From assembly GCA_963931055.1 (NCBI GenBank), contig OZ006987.1:62001-126000 (forward strand): a stretch of DNA of 64,000 nucleotides, given 5' to 3'. Made by a program: the position numbers and the translations under genes. This DNA comes from Coprenecus sp949297365 (GTDB lineage Bacteria > Bacteroidota > Bacteroidia > Bacteroidales > UBA932). The notes beneath the pieces were generated by a model, which searched no databases, had not been told where the DNA came from, and saw only the letters and a program-made list of their open reading frames with translations. Positions 61,006-64,000 of the stretch are shown in pieces (the first letter of the stretch is position 1; every line of letters begins with the position of its first letter).

Positions 61006-61845
61006 TTACTGTACAGATGCGAGACAGTGCTCCCAAGTGACACAATGAAGGGCTCCGCCTTTTTTAATGAGAGGGGCGGCATAGACTTGATGAATTGTCT
61101 TGTCGGGAAATACGCTCTGTATCTGTTCACGGGCCGAGCAGTCACATCCATGTTCTAAGTTCTCGGACAGGGCCGGCAAAATGATTGATTCCGCAGTTTC
61201 AACATAATTGATGTAGCACCAACTGTCTTTCAACGGGTCACTGTATTTCAATTCAATTATGTCAAAATAGGGGGACAGTATCTTTACAAGACGGTCTGCG
61301 AACTCGGCAGAACGTTTTCCCATCTGACGGTAATTATTGAGCAGTATGCGGCTGTCACCGACATAGGCAACCATACCGTCTGCATGGCCATACGGTTCAC
61401 AGTCATCCCAGGGAATCAAAATCACTTGAGCCTGAAACGCATCTTCAAGTAAGGCCAGTAGTCTCAATGGACGAAGATGCGGGTTCTCTGTAAGAATCTT
61501 GTCGGTCATAACTACCTTGTCCCCACAGCGCACATAATTGCCACCATCCATCACTACATCCAGTATCGTGGAAAAATGAATGCTAAGTCCTTCCGCAGCC
61601 TTCTCTTGTTCCGTTATGTACTTCCGTTCTTTTTCATTGTCCATGTAATCCGGGAAGTATTTGAAACCCACGTATTTTCCTCCGCCGATATGCACCGGCA
61701 TATAATCCCGGCACCAGATATCCTTAGAGTACGGCAGCAATCCGTATGGGGCACCGCATCGGTCAAGGATTACGCACAATGCGCCATACACATCCGTGAA
61801 ATCTTTCTGCAGCCATTCAGACAGATATATTTTCTCGCTTCTCAT
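61006..61845 (-). CDS. Peptidylarginine/agmatine deiminase-family protein
   Basis: The 279-aa protein belongs to the PAD_porph guanidino-group hydrolases. The motif set is SKDIWCRDYMPVHIGGG near residues 40-56, VMDGGNYVRCGDKVV near 97-111, EPYGHADGMVAYVGD near 150, and GGALHCVTW near 267 with the catalytic cysteine. Agmatine deiminase turns agmatine into N-carbamoylputrescine. Bacterial members are normally about 350-370 aa, so this one is short, mainly at the N-terminus, and substrate is uncertain. It begins 3 bp after a 239-aa unknown and is co-transcribed. Its presence in the same window as speA, which makes agmatine, is probably coincidental. Confidence 0.82.
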   Translation of the reverse strand: MRSEKIYLSEWLQKDFTDVYGALCVILDRCGAPYGLLPYSKDIWCRDYMPVHIGGGKYVGFKYFPDYMDNEKERKYITEQEKAAEGLSIHFSTILDVVMDGGNYVRCGDKVVMTDKILTENPHLRPLRLLALLEDAFQAQVILIPWDDCEPYGHADGMVAYVGDSRILLNNYRQMGKRSAEFADRLVKILSPYFDIIELKYSDPLKDSWCYINYVETAESIILPALSENLEHGCDCSAREQIQSVFPDKTIHQVYAAPLIKKGGALHCVTWEHCLASVQ

Positions 61846-61848
61846 CGA

Positions 61849-62565
61849 CTAATTTGCTTTTTTAAAGTTCCACATGCGGTTACACTTTTTATACCAGAAC
61901 TTTCCTTTCTTGAAATAATCCTTTTCCGGAGTCCCTATATGATCTTCTCCGCGCTTTTTATGATAAGGAGTTTTTTCGGTATCATAATATTCTTGCGCCG
62001 GAATATTTCTCCTCCATTCCGATACGACATCATGTTTCTCAGGCATGGTCTCATTAATCCATTCGACATGAATACCACCGCCGTCCAACGGTATATTATC
62101 AATAATATCCTGATAGATATAAGTCGACCTCTTCTCGAAGGCTTTTCCCTCTTTCACTTTCCATTCTCCATCGTTGAACTGCTCCACTCTATAGCCTCTA
62201 ATCAGAAATGATGCACGGTATTTTTTCTCCTCATTCTCAAAAGTCACATCTATACCGGACACATGACAATTCAAAGAACCAGGGACAAAATATTCCAGTG
62301 ACTGACCTTGATGGGCATTGGTATGATACATCGCCGGATCTTTCAAGCCACCCTCTTCCTCATGATAGTAAAATTCTATTTCTTCCAGATATATCCTGAT
62401 TTTGTTATTTATGCTGAAATATCCGCCATAAAGCAATCGTTCAGCCAATTGCTCAAACTGTTTTGACAACTCCTTCTCTTTCTTCTCATTGTCGCTTTTG
62501 TCTGTCACGCCCGTAAACAGACTGAGAATCACATTGATTCCCGATGATTTGTCAATATTTTCCAT
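61849..62565 (-). CDS. Unknown 238-aa protein, possibly DNA-glycosylase-like
   Basis: The start ATG at 62565 (MENIDKSSG) follows a TAAATTTG element; a longer frame to 62592 would begin inside the leader. A segment near residues 55-115 (IRIYLEEIEFYYHEEEGGLK, GSLNCHVSGIDVTFEN, FLIRGYR) recalls the beta-sheet of 3-methyladenine-glycosylase-like folds, where E-EFYYH and GxDiTF blocks occur. No glycosylase activity can be asserted. It is followed 3 bp later by the deiminase gene, so the two are coupled. Confidence 0.5.
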   Translation of the reverse strand: MENIDKSSGINVILSLFTGVTDKSDNEKKEKELSKQFEQLAERLLYGGYFSINNKIRIYLEEIEFYYHEEEGGLKDPAMYHTNAHQGQSLEYFVPGSLNCHVSGIDVTFENEEKKYRASFLIRGYRVEQFNDGEWKVKEGKAFEKRSTYIYQDIIDNIPLDGGGIHVEWINETMPEKHDVVSEWRRNIPAQEYYDTEKTPYHKKRGEDHIGTPEKDYFKKGKFWYKKCNRMWNFKKAN

Positions 62566-62589
62566 AACATTTAGATTTCTTAATGCTAG

Positions 62590-62626
62590 CAAATTTACAA
62601 TTTATATCCAAGAACGCCTATCTTTG
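62590..62626. promoter_or_regulatory. Divergent promoters between the deiminase operon and the 359-aa gene
   Basis: On the minus strand TAAATTTG (62597-62590) serves the gene starting at 62565. On the plus strand TATCTTTG (62619-62626) serves the gene at 62637, with a degenerate TTTA 14 bases upstream. The two -7 elements are only 21 bp apart, so transcription is likely coordinated. Confidence 0.55.
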
Positions 62627-62636
62627 TGTTTAAAAT

Positions 62637-63716
62637 ATGTTTACGATGCATATAATTCCGAATGTAGAACTGCCGTTTCTGAGCAAGGATGCGGTATTGT
62701 TCCTCAGCAATGAGGAAGGCAGCCGTATTGACGAATGTATAGCCCAAGATTACGAATACTTCAATTCAATGTTTGAGAAATGGGGATTCAGCCTCGTTTA
62801 CCTGCCGGAGGTATTCGCCAGGCTGTCATCCGAGGCCCTGAGCTACTGCTTCCCTGACATTCAGGATGGGGACATCAATGCCAAAGCCGTGAATGACAGG
62901 ATAATGGCTATGCTCCATATCGAGTCGTATACCGGATTCCTGTTCCACGGCGAGGACGGACTGCATTTCTACTGCGCGGAGAACGGTAGAATCAACCTAG
63001 GCGGTCTACGGGTTGTACTGCAGACCCATAGAGTAAGGGAACACCGTCCTGCCTTATCGAAGACCGAACCTGCATCCGAATCGCCTAAACAAGCATTTGA
63101 CTGTCTTTCCATGCCATGTGCCACGCCTTCCATTGAGCCGGAATCCCTGAGGCTAAAGCGGAAAATGAAAGGAATGGCTGAACTTTTCAAGGTTGACGCG
63201 GAGACGGAAGACAGCATCGATCCAAAGACCAGAGCGATTCTGGATGAGATTGAGCGGATACAGGTGGAGTTCGGTATCTCCATCGACGAACTGGAGACCA
63301 TACTCAATTATCATGTTAAGCTGAGCCGCCTGACCATAACGCCGCAGAACAGGATATATCTTTCCGATTACGGCAACAGAGAGATAAAGTTGGATCATCT
63401 TTCCAAAGCCGTCTATTTTCTATTCTTACGGCACCCAAAAGGCATAAGGTTCAAAGAACTTTCCGACTATCATGACGAACTTCTGGACATCTACCTGAGA
63501 ATAACCGGCAGGGATAGCCTGGAAGACATCCATAAAAGCATTGACGACATCGTGGACCCGCTCAACAATGCCATCAATGTGAAGGTTTCCAGAGTCAAAT
63601 CGGCTTTCCGCTCCGCCGTCAGCGATCGGGTGGCCAGACATTACTACATAGACGGCACCGGAGGCATGCCCAAGAAAGTCAGTCTGGACCGCAAACTGGT
63701 TATCTGGCAGGCTTAA
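62637..63716 (+). CDS. Unknown 359-aa Bacteroidales protein
   Basis: I do not recognise a named domain. The C-terminal third has RLTITPQNRIYLSDYGNREI and KLDHLSKAVYFLFLRHPKG, a type seen in hypothetical proteins of gut Bacteroidales and probably a winged-helix-like fold. The N-terminal half is mixed alpha/beta. A central linker (residues ~130-190) is polar. The TATCTTTG element ends 11 bp before the ATG at 62637; a second ATG at 62646 is possible. The protein is soluble. The 3' end overlaps the next gene's end by 4 bp, convergently. Confidence 0.58.
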   Translation: MFTMHIIPNVELPFLSKDAVLFLSNEEGSRIDECIAQDYEYFNSMFEKWGFSLVYLPEVFARLSSEALSYCFPDIQDGDINAKAVNDRIMAMLHIESYTGFLFHGEDGLHFYCAENGRINLGGLRVVLQTHRVREHRPALSKTEPASESPKQAFDCLSMPCATPSIEPESLRLKRKMKGMAELFKVDAETEDSIDPKTRAILDEIERIQVEFGISIDELETILNYHVKLSRLTITPQNRIYLSDYGNREIKLDHLSKAVYFLFLRHPKGIRFKELSDYHDELLDIYLRITGRDSLEDIHKSIDDIVDPLNNAINVKVSRVKSAFRSAVSDRVARHYYIDGTGGMPKKVSLDRKLVIWQA

Positions 63717-64000
63717 TTGTCCTGTCTTCCATCTTCTTCCTCAAAGAGTTCGGAGAAACGCGCACTTTCCGGAGCTGCCGTCTCACTGCACAGGCAGGCA
63801 AAACGCCTGCTGGCCCTAGTGTATCTGCCGCTCATCTCGTCCATTCCTTTGGGAGATGCATCAAAATTCAGGGCATTGTCTATATTGAGTTCCGAAGCGG
63901 CTTCTACAGCATCCTGATTGGCCCCGATATAAGCAAATGTCCACCCTTTCACCCGCAGCCGACTCACCAGTGCCTTTATCATTTTCCCAGTATACTCTTG
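63713..64000 (-). CDS. Probable VWA-domain protein, C-terminal part (cut by window edge)
   Basis: The frame stays open through the right edge (six further codons upstream of the ATG at 63982), so the gene starts outside the window. The visible ~95 residues include KALVSRLRVKGWTFAYIGAN followed by QDAVEAASELNI. This is the closing strand and helix pattern of VWA domains in Bacteroidales proteins of the type where GWTF-YIGAN-D is conserved. The tail is acidic (SELFEEEDGRQDN). The role is unknown without the N-terminal part. Confidence 0.62.
   Translation of the reverse strand, partial: QEYTGKMIKALVSRLRVKGWTFAYIGANQDAVEAASELNIDNALNFDASPKGMDEMSGRYTRASRRFACLCSETAAPESARFSELFEEEDGRQDN

Overview
The window looks like a Bacteroidales chromosome (possibly Rikenellaceae or a relative; genus not determinable from sequence alone). 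The grounds are Bacteroidetes-type promoter elements (TAnnTTTG), a Bacteroidetes-style arginine decarboxylase end, a subclass-A2-like beta-lactamase, and IS982, IS1634, IS66 and IS21-like elements. Housekeeping genes are visibly GC-rich (speA end, a TrmH-family methyltransferase, rlmD, mnmE). Two long insertions of lower-GC accessory genes break them up.

Region 1 (1593-13212, all minus strand) lies between the TrmH-family gene and rlmD. It holds a tightly packed run: UDG-like protein, GNAT-AAA+ fusion, DprA-like protein, unknown 160-aa protein, DnaB-core-like ATPase, RtcB ligase and PrfH release factor. It also holds a three-gene nuclease operon (PD-(D/E)XK-like, beta-CASP metallo-beta-lactamase, unknown 196-aa protein), a small protein with a DnaE-like motif, a metallophosphoesterase and a WYL regulator. 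Region 2 (13324-17277) is core: rlmD, a class A beta-lactamase and mnmE, the last two overlapping by ATGA.

Region 3 (17348-52724) is a defence island. In order it carries a methyltransferase-like/DUF1848 pair and an IS982 element. Next comes a three-gene operon of DUF262-HNH protein, giant S1-repeat/HSP90-type ATPase and UPF1-like helicase with C-terminal PIN domain. This operon is the best candidate for an undescribed system, with an RNA-centred logic. It is followed by a graveyard of IS3, IS21-like and IS66 fragments. Then comes a seven-gene operon on the minus strand: DUF4007, large ATPase, DndC-like PAPS reductase, PLD-SF2 helicase, 77-aa protein, DndD-like SMC ATPase, 189-aa protein. After it lies a Gabija-like OLD nuclease/UvrD pair whose helicase gene is cut by an IS1634-family element; removing the element and one ATTAAA duplication restores the frame exactly. 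An archaeal-type ATPase, two small envelope proteins and a HipBA pair close the region.

Region 4 (52725-64000) holds a candidate small RNA, two tandem metallophosphoesterases, a DUF262/RhuM pair, several unrecognised cytoplasmic proteins, a Sel1-repeat protein, a peptidylarginine/agmatine deiminase-family protein with an unknown partner, a 359-aa Bacteroidales-type unknown, and the end of a probable VWA protein at the right edge. No tRNA, rRNA or CRISPR array was found.
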